Positions 52,829-63,001 of a stretch of 64,000 nucleotides of DNA are shown piece after piece; position 1 is the stretch's first letter; each line of letters starts with the position of its first letter. The translations under genes and the position numbers were made by a program. Origin of the DNA: Romboutsia maritimum. GTDB lineage: Bacteria > Bacillota > Clostridia > Peptostreptococcales > Peptostreptococcaceae. The stretch lies in the NCBI RefSeq assembly GCF_002251085.2, contig NZ_NOJZ02000013.1, positions 1-64,000 on the forward strand. The letters run 5' to 3'. The notes beneath the pieces were generated by a model, which was not told where the DNA came from, did no database searches, and saw only the letters and a list, made by a program, of their open reading frames with translations.

Positions 52829-55800
52829 CTAACATAACACAGCTTCATCTATTGCAAATAAATATAAATATTTTTCTTTTACTTCTTTTCCCGTAAGTTT
52901 TGATACTACATCAGAATAAATATCTAATTGCTTTTTGTATTTATCTAATATTTCATTTTTATTTTCTTCATTTATAAAGTCAGTTTTATAATCAACTATT
53001 ACTATTTTACCATCTTCTTCAAAATATACATCTATTATTCCCCTAAGCATAACACTTTCTTCATCATATGTATTATTAGTATCTTGAATAATTAAATCTT
53101 CATATATATATATATCTTTTAACTTTATTTGAGCATATACTGATTGCTCTCTCTTTAAAAAATCTGCGTTTAACATTCTTTTCCCTAAATCAGATTTGAA
53201 GAATTTATATATTTTATATGGATTCACAACGCTAGATTGATTTTGAGTAATTATTCCCTTTGATACAAAGCTTATAATTTGAGATTTAATGTCCTCTATA
53301 GTATATATTTTACTGAAATCTAAAATTTGCATAGCTAAATGAACAATTGTACCTCTTTCAGCACCACTTATTTTTTCATTTTCTTCATTTTCTTTTATAA
53401 ACATTGGTTTCTTTAAATTAATTTTTTTATTAAATATATCTTCAGCAAAATCTTCTTCATAACTATTTTGTATTTTTTTTATTTCTGTAACAGATATACT
53501 TGAAGGCTTAGTTGTACTTAACTTAAATGGATATTTATAATCTAATTTTTCTTTTATTAAACTGTAATATTCACTCTCAGGATTATACATATCAACTTGT
53601 TCTAATATAGATTCTATACTTTGATCTTCTTCATCTTCTTTTTTCTCTATAACAACATCTTCTTTATACCAAAGTTTCGCACTCCATTTTGATTGATGAT
53701 CATCAATTGTATCAATATTTAATTCCATATAGTCTCTAATATTTTCTAAATCTCTATGCTTTAATACTGATGGCATTATCCAATCTAAGAAACTTTTTCC
53801 ATTTAATATTTGATATTGTGATACCTTATCTTTGTCTTCTATACCTAATACCCATTTTTTCATACTTGTTTCTAAGTCTTTACTTGAACCTGTTATTATC
53901 AATTTCTCCTTAGGTCTTGTAAATGCAACATATAATACTCTCATTTCTTCAGATAAATTTTCTATATTTATCTTACTTTTTAACGCCTCTTTAACTATAC
54001 TTGGGTAAGATATTCTTCTTTCAAAATCTACAAGTTGTGGTCCATATCCTAATTTATGATGATATAATATACTTTTCTTAAAATCTTGAGTGTTAAAGTT
54101 TTTTCCCATTCCAGAACAAATAACTATTGGGAATTCTAAGCCCTTACTTTTATGTATACTCATAATTTTCACTACGTTTGCATTTTCACCTAATGTTTTA
54201 GCACTCCCCATATCTGTACTAGATTTTTTTAACTTGTTTATAAAGTTTATAAAATTAAAAATCCCTTTAAAACTAGTCTCTTCAAATTGTTTAGCTCTTT
54301 CAAATAATATTTTCAAGTTAGCCTGTCTTTGACTTCCTCCTGGTAATGCTCCAACATAAGCATAATACCCTGTACTTGTATATAAATACCATAAAAATTC
54401 ATCTGTACTCATATATAAAGATTTTTCTTTGTAGTCTTTTAATTTTTTTAAAATTTCTTTACATTTAATACTATGACTTAATTCATCATTTAAAGATAAT
54501 TTTATTGATTCATAAAAACTAAATTCTTCTCTGCCTATTCTTATATCAATTAATTCTTCTGGCTCAAATCCAAATATAGGCGACTTTAACACTGCTAAAA
54601 GTGGTATGTCTTGTAATGGATTATCTATAACTTGAAGTAGTGACAATATTGTCTTAATCTCTATTGTATTAAAATATCCTACGCCTATATCTGCATATGT
54701 TGGTATATCCATATTCATAAGTTCATCTGCAAATACAGGTGCCCATGCAGATGTCGCTCTAAGTAAAATTACTATATCCTTATATTCTACTGGTCTGTAT
54801 TTATCTAATTTTTTATCATAAACCTTATGGATTTTTCCATCCTCATTTTGATTAATTAAATCTTTGATAATTTTTCCTACCATCCTAGCTTCAAGTTGGA
54901 TATTATCTATCTCTTCTTCTTCAACTTCAGATTCATTGTTGTCTTTATCTGATTTACTATTTTTTTGAATTATATGTATTTCTGTAGGTCCTCCCACAAT
55001 ACTGCTTTCGTCTTCACTTTCTATAAATGATGCACCTAAATTAAGTCTCTCTTTTTCTGTATAATCTATTTCTCCTATATTTTTACTCATTATATTTTCA
55101 AATATATAATTTGCACAATCAACTACTTCTTTTCTACTTCTGAAGTTTTTATAAAGCATTATTTTTCTTTCTTTACTTCCCTTTTTTTCATCATAATCAC
55201 TATACTTTTGTAAAAATATTTCTGGTTTAGCTTGTCTAAATCTATAAATACTTTGTTTAACATCTCCAACCATAAATCTATTAGGATTTTCAATTTTAGA
55301 AATAGTACTTAATAGTACTTCTTGTACTAAATTACTATCCTGATATTCATCTATAAATATTTCATAAAATTTATCTCTATAAGTAAAAGCTACATCAGAT
55401 GGAATAATCTTTTTATCTTCATCTACACTTGTAAGTATCTTTAAAGCAAAATGTTCTATATCATTAAAGTCAATTATTCCTTTTTCTCTTTTTTTATCAT
55501 CATAAGCCTTCTCAAATCTTAATACAACTTGAGAAATTGACTTAACTATAGGATACAAGTACTTAATTTCCTCATTTATACTATCATTTTCTTTATAGAA
55601 TGTTGCATTTATTATACTCTCTAAAGATTTTTTTACTTTATCTCTTATACTTTTAGACTTTTCCTTTGATTCTTTTATATACAATGGAGCATCTTTAGGA
55701 ATTCTTTTTACACCTTTTGAGTAATTTTCAAATTCCATTGATACCATCTGTCTATAAACATCATCCCATGAATTTTCACAAGCCTTAACTATTCTATTTA

Positions 55801-56575
55801 TCTTATCATGCTCTATTTTTAATTTTTCTTTAAATGTATCTAACTCTTCTATTGCCTCTACTTCAGCTATTGCTTTTAACATGCTTACTTCTATTCCATT
55901 TACTTCTATTTTTACAGTTTCTAGTATTGCTTCAGACCAAATAGAATTAGAAAATTTAAAGTCTTCGTCTATATTAAATAATTCTGATGATTCATCTAGC
56001 CACTTTTTTGGATAAGGAGATGCCATAGCAAATGAATATATATTAAGTATTATATTTTGAAGTTCATTATCTCCTCTTTTTTCTGCATAACTTTCAACTA
56101 AATTCAAGAAACTTTGATTTTTCTCTACATAAAGTTCTTCAAATACTTCTTCTATTGCTTCTGCTTTTAATAATGAACACTCAGTTTGATCCCCAATTCT
56201 AAAATTAGGATCTAAGTTTATTTTATGAAAATTTGATTTTATTACCTCTAAACAAAATGAATGTATTGTTGTAATACTGGCTCTATTTAATAATACAAGT
56301 TGATTTTGTAAATGTTTATTCTCTGGATTTTTGTCTAATGCTTTACCTATAGCATCGCCTATTCTCTCTCTCATCTCTGATGCTGCTGCATTTGTAAATG
56401 TAACTACCAGTAATTTATCTATATCTATAGGATTATCACTATCTGTTATCATCTGTATAATACGTTCAACTAATACTGCTGTTTTTCCCGATCCAGCAGC
56501 TGCGGCTACAAGTAAATTACAATCTCTACTATCTATAACCGCCTGTTGTTCTATTGTCCATTTAGGAGAACTCAT
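52829..56575 (-). CDS. addA: ATP-dependent helicase/nuclease subunit AddA
   Basis: A 1248-residue UvrD-type helicase with a C-terminal RecB-family nuclease domain. Walker A AAAAGSGKT (24-32), motif Ia VTFTNAAASEMRERI, motif II FIDEYQDSN, motif III GDVKQSIYRFRQA, motif V MSIHKSKGLEFPIV, motif VI LYVAFTRPKEKLIITG. The nuclease motif near the end reads GIIDVYFEED...VDYKTD, with catalytic Asp, Asp and Lys. Its ATG shares one base with the addB stop (TAATG), so the two are coupled. Makes 3' overhangs at double-strand breaks and degrades foreign DNA. Confidence 0.97.
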   Translation of the reverse strand: MSSPKWTIEQQAVIDSRDCNLLVAAAAGSGKTAVLVERIIQMITDSDNPIDIDKLLVVTFTNAAASEMRERIGDAIGKALDKNPENKHLQNQLVLLNRASITTIHSFCLEVIKSNFHKINLDPNFRIGDQTECSLLKAEAIEEVFEELYVEKNQSFLNLVESYAEKRGDNELQNIILNIYSFAMASPYPKKWLDESSELFNIDEDFKFSNSIWSEAILETVKIEVNGIEVSMLKAIAEVEAIEELDTFKEKLKIEHDKINRIVKACENSWDDVYRQMVSMEFENYSKGVKRIPKDAPLYIKESKEKSKSIRDKVKKSLESIINATFYKENDSINEEIKYLYPIVKSISQVVLRFEKAYDDKKREKGIIDFNDIEHFALKILTSVDEDKKIIPSDVAFTYRDKFYEIFIDEYQDSNLVQEVLLSTISKIENPNRFMVGDVKQSIYRFRQAKPEIFLQKYSDYDEKKGSKERKIMLYKNFRSRKEVVDCANYIFENIMSKNIGEIDYTEKERLNLGASFIESEDESSIVGGPTEIHIIQKNSKSDKDNNESEVEEEEIDNIQLEARMVGKIIKDLINQNEDGKIHKVYDKKLDKYRPVEYKDIVILLRATSAWAPVFADELMNMDIPTYADIGVGYFNTIEIKTILSLLQVIDNPLQDIPLLAVLKSPIFGFEPEELIDIRIGREEFSFYESIKLSLNDELSHSIKCKEILKKLKDYKEKSLYMSTDEFLWYLYTSTGYYAYVGALPGGSQRQANLKILFERAKQFEETSFKGIFNFINFINKLKKSSTDMGSAKTLGENANVVKIMSIHKSKGLEFPIVICSGMGKNFNTQDFKKSILYHHKLGYGPQLVDFERRISYPSIVKEALKSKINIENLSEEMRVLYVAFTRPKEKLIITGSSKDLETSMKKWVLGIEDKDKVSQYQILNGKSFLDWIMPSVLKHRDLENIRDYMELNIDTIDDHQSKWSAKLWYKEDVVIEKKEDEEDQSIESILEQVDMYNPESEYYSLIKEKLDYKYPFKLSTTKPSSISVTEIKKIQNSYEEDFAEDIFNKKINLKKPMFIKENEENEKISGAERGTIVHLAMQILDFSKIYTIEDIKSQIISFVSKGIITQNQSSVVNPYKIYKFFKSDLGKRMLNADFLKREQSVYAQIKLKDIYIYEDLIIQDTNNTYDEESVMLRGIIDVYFEEDGKIVIVDYKTDFINEENKNEILDKYKKQLDIYSDVVSKLTGKEVKEKYLYLFAIDEAVLC

Positions 56576-59500
56576 TACTCAACATCTCCCTTCATAAGTT
56601 TTATTATTTGTTCATTGCTTTTGCTATTTAAAATTTTATATTTATTATCTTTTAATGTTGTATCAAATTGACATATTGATGAATAACTACAATAATCACA
56701 CGAAGTTACATTTTTATTTTTAAAAGGTTCAATATTTATATTTCCACTTACCATATCTTCACACAAATCTTTTATTGTACTTTTAACATATTTTCTAATA
56801 ACTTCAAATTCATCATATGATACACCAGATGTATTTTTTCCAATTCCACCGTCTTTAGTTAAGTTAGCTGGTATTATCAGTGAACTGCTTCTTTCTCCAT
56901 TTGCTAAAGAATTATCCATTTCTTTTATTATATGTGCATCTTTTATTATTAAACCTTTCATTCTAAGGTCTTTTAATATAGCCTCTCTTACTATTTCGTC
57001 ATCCTGATCTTCATCAAACTTAACTATTGGATCATCTATTCTACAATATAATATAGCTGCTGGATTAAGATTACCAGTTTGATTATTTGCCGTTTCTAAA
57101 ATAGCATCTAAATAAACCATTAGCTGTAATTGTAAACCATAATAAATATCACTCAAACTTAGTGATTTATTTCCAGATTTATAATCTACTATTCTTATAT
57201 ATTTATCATTTCCTTCTTCAAATTCATCTACTCTGTCTATTTGACCAATTAGATTTATTTCTTGTCCATTATCTAACACTATCTTTATAGGTGGATATTT
57301 TCCTTTTACACCAAATCCAACTTCATAATCTATTGGTTCAAATGACCCTTGCTTTATTTGTTCTGAAATTATACTTATCGCCGCTATTAACATATTTTTT
57401 AATCTATATGCTAAATACTTATATCTCTCAGAACTATTTAGTATATATCCTGGTATTTTTGATACTATTTCATCTACTATTATAGATACATTTGTTCTTA
57501 TATATTTCTCGTCTATATCTCTCCATTGTAAATTATCTTTACTTAATGATTTTGAAAATGTATCTAATATATTATGTATAAATGTTCCCAAATCTGGAGC
57601 TGTAAATGAATATTCTTTTCTTTCTTTAGCTTTTAATCCATACTGTATGAAATATGCAAATGGGCATTGTGCATATTTCTCCAATCTAGATACACTTAAC
57701 AAATTATTTTGATATAATTTTTTTAACTGTTCTTCTTTTACTTTATCAACTTGATTAGTATAACTTAAACCTTTTATTACTTTTTTTACAATATGAGAAT
57801 ATTCTTCATCTCCTAAATAATATCTATAAATATCTAGCCATATGTTATTTATTTTTTTGCTCTCGTCAAACTTTTTAATTTCATTTATAAGTGCATTAAA
57901 TGTAGGAGCTTTAACAGTAATTTTATTTAATATCTCATCATTTGTTTTTTTATTTTCATCTATCAAGTAACTTTTATTATCTATATTTGTGAATATTTTT
58001 TTTAATCTAGATATTATTACTGATGGTCTTAATGTCTTTCCCTCATGATCTGAAATTGGATAAGTAACTATTAAATTTTCTGTTGTAGATGTAATCGCTT
58101 TGTATACTAAAAACTGTTCTTCAAAAGTCTTTGTTTTACTATCTATATCAACTTCTACACCTTTTTCTTCTAATGTTTCTCTATCGTTATCACTCAAAAT
58201 CCCTTTATCCTTTGATATAAGTGGAAATATTCCATCTGTAGTTCCTACAAGGTAAAGATATTTTGTATTTGGATTTTTCATTCTGTCTACACTACTTACA
58301 AGAACTTGATCAATACTAGGAGGTACTAACCCAAGTTCATATTCATCAAATCCTAAACTAATTAATTTTATAAATTTATCTAACGATATAGTTTCATCTC
58401 CCATAATTTCTACCATTTGGTCAAGGATATCTATTACAATATTCCAAACCTGAGAATATTGATTTGCTATATCTAATTCACCTCTATTTTTAAAACTTTC
58501 AATTAAAAATTCTATAGTATTTTCCATGTCTATATCTAAAAGAAATTCATATACATACTTACAAATATCACTTACTTTATTTTTTCCTTTTAGTTTATCT
58601 TGTAATATTTTTATAGGATGTAAAACTTTATCTTTAATTTCGTTAATCCTAACTTTTAATTGCTTCTCATATTCCGTTTCTTCTTCCCTAGAGTAATTAT
58701 AATTTATAGGATAATTCCAACTTTCTTCAAACCACTTCTTACCTCTTATTCCATTTGCAAGTACATAATTTTCAAGCAAACTTACATCCTCATTATTTAT
58801 ACCTATCAGCCCACTTTTTAAATATCTAAACATAGTTTCATAACTATATCGTCTATTTTTCATTTCTAATGCAGATATAATAAGTACAACTATAGGATTA
58901 GTTTTTGCTTCCCTTTTTTTATCTATAAAGTTAGGTATATTATATTCATTAAATATAGAGTGTACTAAAAAATCATATCTGTTTAAATCTCTTGTTGCTA
59001 TAGTGATGTCTTTATATCTTATATTTTTATCTCTTACTAAATGTACTATTTCTTTAGCTATTTCCTCTACTTCTGAATATAAATTATTAAATTCTTTAAT
59101 TTTTATATTTCTAGTATGATCTTCGTACGTTTTATATGGATATGAATTATAATTTTTTTCTAGATGTTGCAATTCTTTATTGTTAATAAATCTTTTTATA
59201 GGTCCACTATTTAAATTTATTGATGGCAATAAATTTATACATTCTTCATTGCACATTTTAACAAGTTTCTCATAAGTAAATTTCGTTCTTGAAAACGCAT
59301 CACTTTTAACATACCTAATAGAGTTAACATTATCTACTGTTAATGATATATTAACTTCTTTAGCTTTACTTAATAAACTCTTTATTACTCTATACTGATT
59401 TGGTGTAAACCCTGTAAATTCATCTATATATATATAACACCCATCAAAACAATCACATAGTTCTATTTTATCTGCTAAAGAGTTAAGTAAATCCTGAGAA

Positions 59501-60033
59501 TCTATGTAATTCTCATGTAACATTTCTTCAAATTTATTATAAATTTTTCCTATATCTTTTAGCTTTAAACTTAGCGTCTCATTGCTTACATCTGCTGAAA
59601 TATGCTCCAACATATCTCCTGTTATATTGTATTGCTTTAATTCTGATATCATTTCTGATATAGAACTTACAAATCCAGATTGAGATGCAGATTTTGAAAA
59701 AATACTTAAATTACTACTCACACTTTCAATTGCTTTATAAACAATCATGGCTTTACCACTAGAATTTATATTTACATCTGTTAATCCTCCAACATTAGAA
59801 AAAACAATACTGCTCATAGTCTTAAAACTTAATACTCTTGTCCTTAAAAATTTATCTTTTTGTTCTCCTAAAAATAATTTACTTATTCGTTTTTCCATCT
59901 CAAATGTATATTGTTCTGGAACTAACATTATAATCGGGGCTACTTCATCATTTTGAACTAATTTTTTTATTTCTTCTAAAAAATACGTAGATTTTCCGCT
60001 TCCTCCTCTACCTAAAACAAATTTAAGACCCAT
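56575..60033 (-). CDS. addB: ATP-dependent helicase/deoxyribonuclease subunit AddB
   Basis: 1152 residues. An N-terminal Walker A GRGGSGKS is at 8-15 (kept, as in B. subtilis AddB). The C-terminal nuclease domain has GQIDRVDEFEEGND...VDYKSG. The four Fe-S cysteines are visible: QCPFAYF (near 800) and CDYCSYSSICQFD (near 1115-1127). AGGAGGAG lies before the ATG, and the start overlaps the end of the upstream nuclease gene by 11 bases. Partner of AddA. Full length, no sign of damage. Confidence 0.96.
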   Translation of the reverse strand: MGLKFVLGRGGSGKSTYFLEEIKKLVQNDEVAPIIMLVPEQYTFEMEKRISKLFLGEQKDKFLRTRVLSFKTMSSIVFSNVGGLTDVNINSSGKAMIVYKAIESVSSNLSIFSKSASQSGFVSSISEMISELKQYNITGDMLEHISADVSNETLSLKLKDIGKIYNKFEEMLHENYIDSQDLLNSLADKIELCDCFDGCYIYIDEFTGFTPNQYRVIKSLLSKAKEVNISLTVDNVNSIRYVKSDAFSRTKFTYEKLVKMCNEECINLLPSINLNSGPIKRFINNKELQHLEKNYNSYPYKTYEDHTRNIKIKEFNNLYSEVEEIAKEIVHLVRDKNIRYKDITIATRDLNRYDFLVHSIFNEYNIPNFIDKKREAKTNPIVVLIISALEMKNRRYSYETMFRYLKSGLIGINNEDVSLLENYVLANGIRGKKWFEESWNYPINYNYSREEETEYEKQLKVRINEIKDKVLHPIKILQDKLKGKNKVSDICKYVYEFLLDIDMENTIEFLIESFKNRGELDIANQYSQVWNIVIDILDQMVEIMGDETISLDKFIKLISLGFDEYELGLVPPSIDQVLVSSVDRMKNPNTKYLYLVGTTDGIFPLISKDKGILSDNDRETLEEKGVEVDIDSKTKTFEEQFLVYKAITSTTENLIVTYPISDHEGKTLRPSVIISRLKKIFTNIDNKSYLIDENKKTNDEILNKITVKAPTFNALINEIKKFDESKKINNIWLDIYRYYLGDEEYSHIVKKVIKGLSYTNQVDKVKEEQLKKLYQNNLLSVSRLEKYAQCPFAYFIQYGLKAKERKEYSFTAPDLGTFIHNILDTFSKSLSKDNLQWRDIDEKYIRTNVSIIVDEIVSKIPGYILNSSERYKYLAYRLKNMLIAAISIISEQIKQGSFEPIDYEVGFGVKGKYPPIKIVLDNGQEINLIGQIDRVDEFEEGNDKYIRIVDYKSGNKSLSLSDIYYGLQLQLMVYLDAILETANNQTGNLNPAAILYCRIDDPIVKFDEDQDDEIVREAILKDLRMKGLIIKDAHIIKEMDNSLANGERSSSLIIPANLTKDGGIGKNTSGVSYDEFEVIRKYVKSTIKDLCEDMVSGNINIEPFKNKNVTSCDYCSYSSICQFDTTLKDNKYKILNSKSNEQIIKLMKGDVE

Positions 60034-60790
60034 AAAACTCCTCCTCTAAAACGCTATAATCCACATCTTGTCCATTACATAATTTATTAAATTCACAAAA
60101 TTTACAATGATTTTTATTTCTTATTAATTCAATATTTCCTTCACCATTTTCATAACTTGTTCTTTTTATATTATCTATATATGTATATATTTTAAGTTTA
60201 TTTTCCTCATGTTTTTTATAATCATAATTTATAGTTATAGGTTTTTCATCAAATTCAGGTTGATAATAATTCATTTTTATGTTTTTGATATCTATATCTA
60301 AATTTAAAACTTTAGTTATTACTTCTTTTGCTAAAAACATATATACAATCGTTTGCATTCTATATTCTACATTTTTATAATTAATTTTTTTTGATTCTGT
60401 TTTCCAATCCCAAATTTCAATACTATTTTTTCCTATTACAACCAAATCATACTTAGCCTGTATATTGTTACCTTTAAAATTATATCTTACTTCATATTCT
60501 GGAAGATATGTTTTATCATTGTTTATAGGTATAATTTTTTTTATATTATCTAACCACTTTTTAAATTTGTCATCTATTTCATATCCTACTGGTATATTAC
60601 TAAAATATCTTTCACATAATAAGTGAAATTCTGTTCCTAATTTTAAACTATCATAATAATCTCTACTTTCTATATCATCATATTTCCAATTTATATTATC
60701 AATATACTTATACTTAAACTTCAAAGGACATGACTTATATGTATTTATTGAATTTTGGCTATAACAAAAATATTTTAACCTTTTATTCAT
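60023..60790 (-). CDS. Fe-S PD-(D/E)XK nuclease (RecB/Cas4-like), 255 residues
   Basis: A stand-alone RecB-family nuclease. One Cys near the start (TYKSCPLKFKYKYID, about 18-32) and three in the C-terminal HCKFCEFNKLCNG (near 230-242) are placed as in AddB and Cas4 for a 4Fe-4S cluster. The catalytic core is KYDLVVIGKNSIEIWDWKTES: Asp, then Glu/Asp and Lys. Also TEFHLLCERYF (His). It follows the helicase gene with almost no gap and overlaps addB by 11 bases. It lacks neighbouring cas genes, so a CRISPR role is unlikely. It probably partners the helicase upstream, forming a second end-processing pair. Confidence 0.85.
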   Translation of the reverse strand: MNKRLKYFCYSQNSINTYKSCPLKFKYKYIDNINWKYDDIESRDYYDSLKLGTEFHLLCERYFSNIPVGYEIDDKFKKWLDNIKKIIPINNDKTYLPEYEVRYNFKGNNIQAKYDLVVIGKNSIEIWDWKTESKKINYKNVEYRMQTIVYMFLAKEVITKVLNLDIDIKNIKMNYYQPEFDEKPITINYDYKKHEENKLKIYTYIDNIKRTSYENGEGNIELIRNKNHCKFCEFNKLCNGQDVDYSVLEEEFYGS

Positions 60791-63001
60791 TTACAACTGC
60801 TCCCTTTTTTGTATAATATATCTATTTAATTCTTTTAAATAGATACTTGGTTTTTGTTCTCTATTTTTTTTACCTTTATCAACTTCTTCTTTATATGCAC
60901 TTCCTGATAATATTAACATTTCTTTTGCTCTAGTTATACCAACATATAATAATCTAATTTTTTCATTTATTAAATCTATTTTAGTTTTATAAGTATAATC
61001 TTTTAATATTTCACCCTTAAAAACAGAATCTATTTCTGCCTTTATAATTGCTAAAGGATTTTTATACTTATCTATAAGATACCATTTATCACATTGAAAT
61101 TTTTGTTTTACATTATCAGGAAAATTATATTCAACAAGACCTAATAAAAAAACACAGTCCCATTCCATACCTTTTGATTTATGATAATTACAAACTGTTA
61201 TACTTCCAGGTTCTGGCTCATATCCATTCATTTCGTATACAACTTCTATTATATGATTAAATACTTTATTTTTTGTATTTAATAATATTTCATAAACATC
61301 CTTTAAGGTAATATTTATTTTTTCTGAGGTTGTATATTTTATATAAAACGCAACATAATCAACTATTGCCTTATCTTCTTTTTCTAAATTTAATTTTTCT
61401 CCAATAAATAAGATAAATATATCTAACCTCTCTAAAGGATACTCTAATATTTCTTTTAATGTATCTATTCCTTCTAAAAAACTTTTATATAAAGAACTAT
61501 CCTTATCGATTATTAAAGATTCTTTATTTTTTATATCATATATAATATCTTCTGTTGAATAGCTTTTTAATAATTCAAAGAAATCTTTTTTTCCTAAATC
61601 ATTTTCTGTTTTTATAAATACCTTGTCTAATACACTTATAAGTTTATTTATATCATCACAATTTAAAACAAAATCTATAATAAATGAAATATTATTTAAA
61701 ATTTTTCTTTTATTTAACGCATTTGGTCCTAATTCTTCAAATTCTAGTTCATTATCACTTAAAATTTTAGCTACTTGTGTGATCTGATCATTATATGGCA
61801 CTAGTATTCCTATACTCTTATCAGGATATTTTTTCTTTATTCCCTTCGTATACCTTACCGTTTCCTCTATCTCTTTTTTCCATGTATCATACCATTTAAC
61901 ATTTATATTATAAGTTTCAGGTTTAGGATTTTCTTTATACCCCATACCTGACTTAACTGTCTTTATATTCATAGCCTCTAGTGCATCTCTACATTCACAT
62001 TGAGTAAATTCATTAGTCACGTAATCAACTAATTTATTTGCTAAATCTAAAATATCTTTTGAACTTCTATTTGACATATCCATTCTATAACAACAGTCTG
62101 CTTCTTTTATAAATTCTTTAAAATACTTTGGATCTGCTGATGAAAATGTACCTGTAATACTTTGATTTATATCTCCTACCCTAACTAAATTTTTACTTTC
62201 ATTACATATAATTTTAATTATATTACCTTGTATTTCATTTGAATCTTGGCATTCATCTTCAAAAATATACATATATTTATTTTGCATCTTACTTCTTAAT
62301 TCTTCATCTAAACTTAATGCTCTATATGCTAATATTAATATATCATCATAATCTAGTAATCCATTTTGCTTTAATTTTTTATCATACTGTCGGTATATAG
62401 GAAGTATTATATTTAACATACCTTTGTATCCACTAGATATTAAATTTTCTAATTTATCTGGCGTAATCTCCTTGTACTTTAAATCACTAATTGCATTTCC
62501 AACAAGATCATAAAATCCTTTTTCCCATAAATCTAACGTTATATCTCTCCACTTTTCTTCCTTTTGTTCTTTAAGAAAATATCTAAATGCTTTTTCTCCA
62601 CCATTTAGTCTAAAGTTCATTATACACTCATTCAATATTATATTTTTTTGCAAATCATCGGCTATATTAAATTCTTCACTCAACATAACAACTTCAGGCT
62701 TTTCTTTAATTATTTTTACTGCTAAACTGTGTATTGTCATAACTTCATATAAATTTGTATCCAATATATCATTTTCTTCTAATAACTTCTTTATCCTACC
62801 TTTAAAATTATTTACTGCACTATTCATATATGTTAAAATCAATATTTTTTTATTATTATACTTTTTTTCTAATATTAATTTTGATACTAGGTTTGTTACT
62901 ATAAAAGTTTTTCCTGCTCCTGGAACAGCTGGAACAGCCATTGTTCCATTTGTATAATTTATTATAGGTATCTGATCTTCTCTATAATTTATTTTACTCA
63001 T
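60791..63001 (-). CDS. UvrD/Rep-type superfamily 1 DNA helicase
   Basis: About 736 residues. Walker A PAVPGAGKTF (24-33), motif Ia LTYMNSAVNNFKGRI, motif II FEDECQDSN, motif III RVGDINQSITGTFSSADP, motif V NYHKSKGMEWDCVFLLG, motif VI RLLYVGITRAKEMLILSG: all SF1A motifs intact, so an active 3'-5' helicase is expected. The start ATG 63001 overlaps the stop of the upstream gene by eight bases; AGGGAG sits about nine bases before it. No nuclease domain of its own; the next gene supplies one. Related to the UvrD-like helicase found in front of addBA in other clostridia, if memory serves. Confidence 0.88.
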   Translation of the reverse strand: MSKINYREDQIPIINYTNGTMAVPAVPGAGKTFIVTNLVSKLILEKKYNNKKILILTYMNSAVNNFKGRIKKLLEENDILDTNLYEVMTIHSLAVKIIKEKPEVVMLSEEFNIADDLQKNIILNECIMNFRLNGGEKAFRYFLKEQKEEKWRDITLDLWEKGFYDLVGNAISDLKYKEITPDKLENLISSGYKGMLNIILPIYRQYDKKLKQNGLLDYDDILILAYRALSLDEELRSKMQNKYMYIFEDECQDSNEIQGNIIKIICNESKNLVRVGDINQSITGTFSSADPKYFKEFIKEADCCYRMDMSNRSSKDILDLANKLVDYVTNEFTQCECRDALEAMNIKTVKSGMGYKENPKPETYNINVKWYDTWKKEIEETVRYTKGIKKKYPDKSIGILVPYNDQITQVAKILSDNELEFEELGPNALNKRKILNNISFIIDFVLNCDDINKLISVLDKVFIKTENDLGKKDFFELLKSYSTEDIIYDIKNKESLIIDKDSSLYKSFLEGIDTLKEILEYPLERLDIFILFIGEKLNLEKEDKAIVDYVAFYIKYTTSEKINITLKDVYEILLNTKNKVFNHIIEVVYEMNGYEPEPGSITVCNYHKSKGMEWDCVFLLGLVEYNFPDNVKQKFQCDKWYLIDKYKNPLAIIKAEIDSVFKGEILKDYTYKTKIDLINEKIRLLYVGITRAKEMLILSGSAYKEEVDKGKKNREQKPSIYLKELNRYIIQKREQL

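Noticed and set aside
60023-60790. Cas4 and a CRISPR locus
   Set aside because: The Fe-S nuclease resembles Cas4, but there are no cas1/cas2 genes and no repeat-spacer array in the window.
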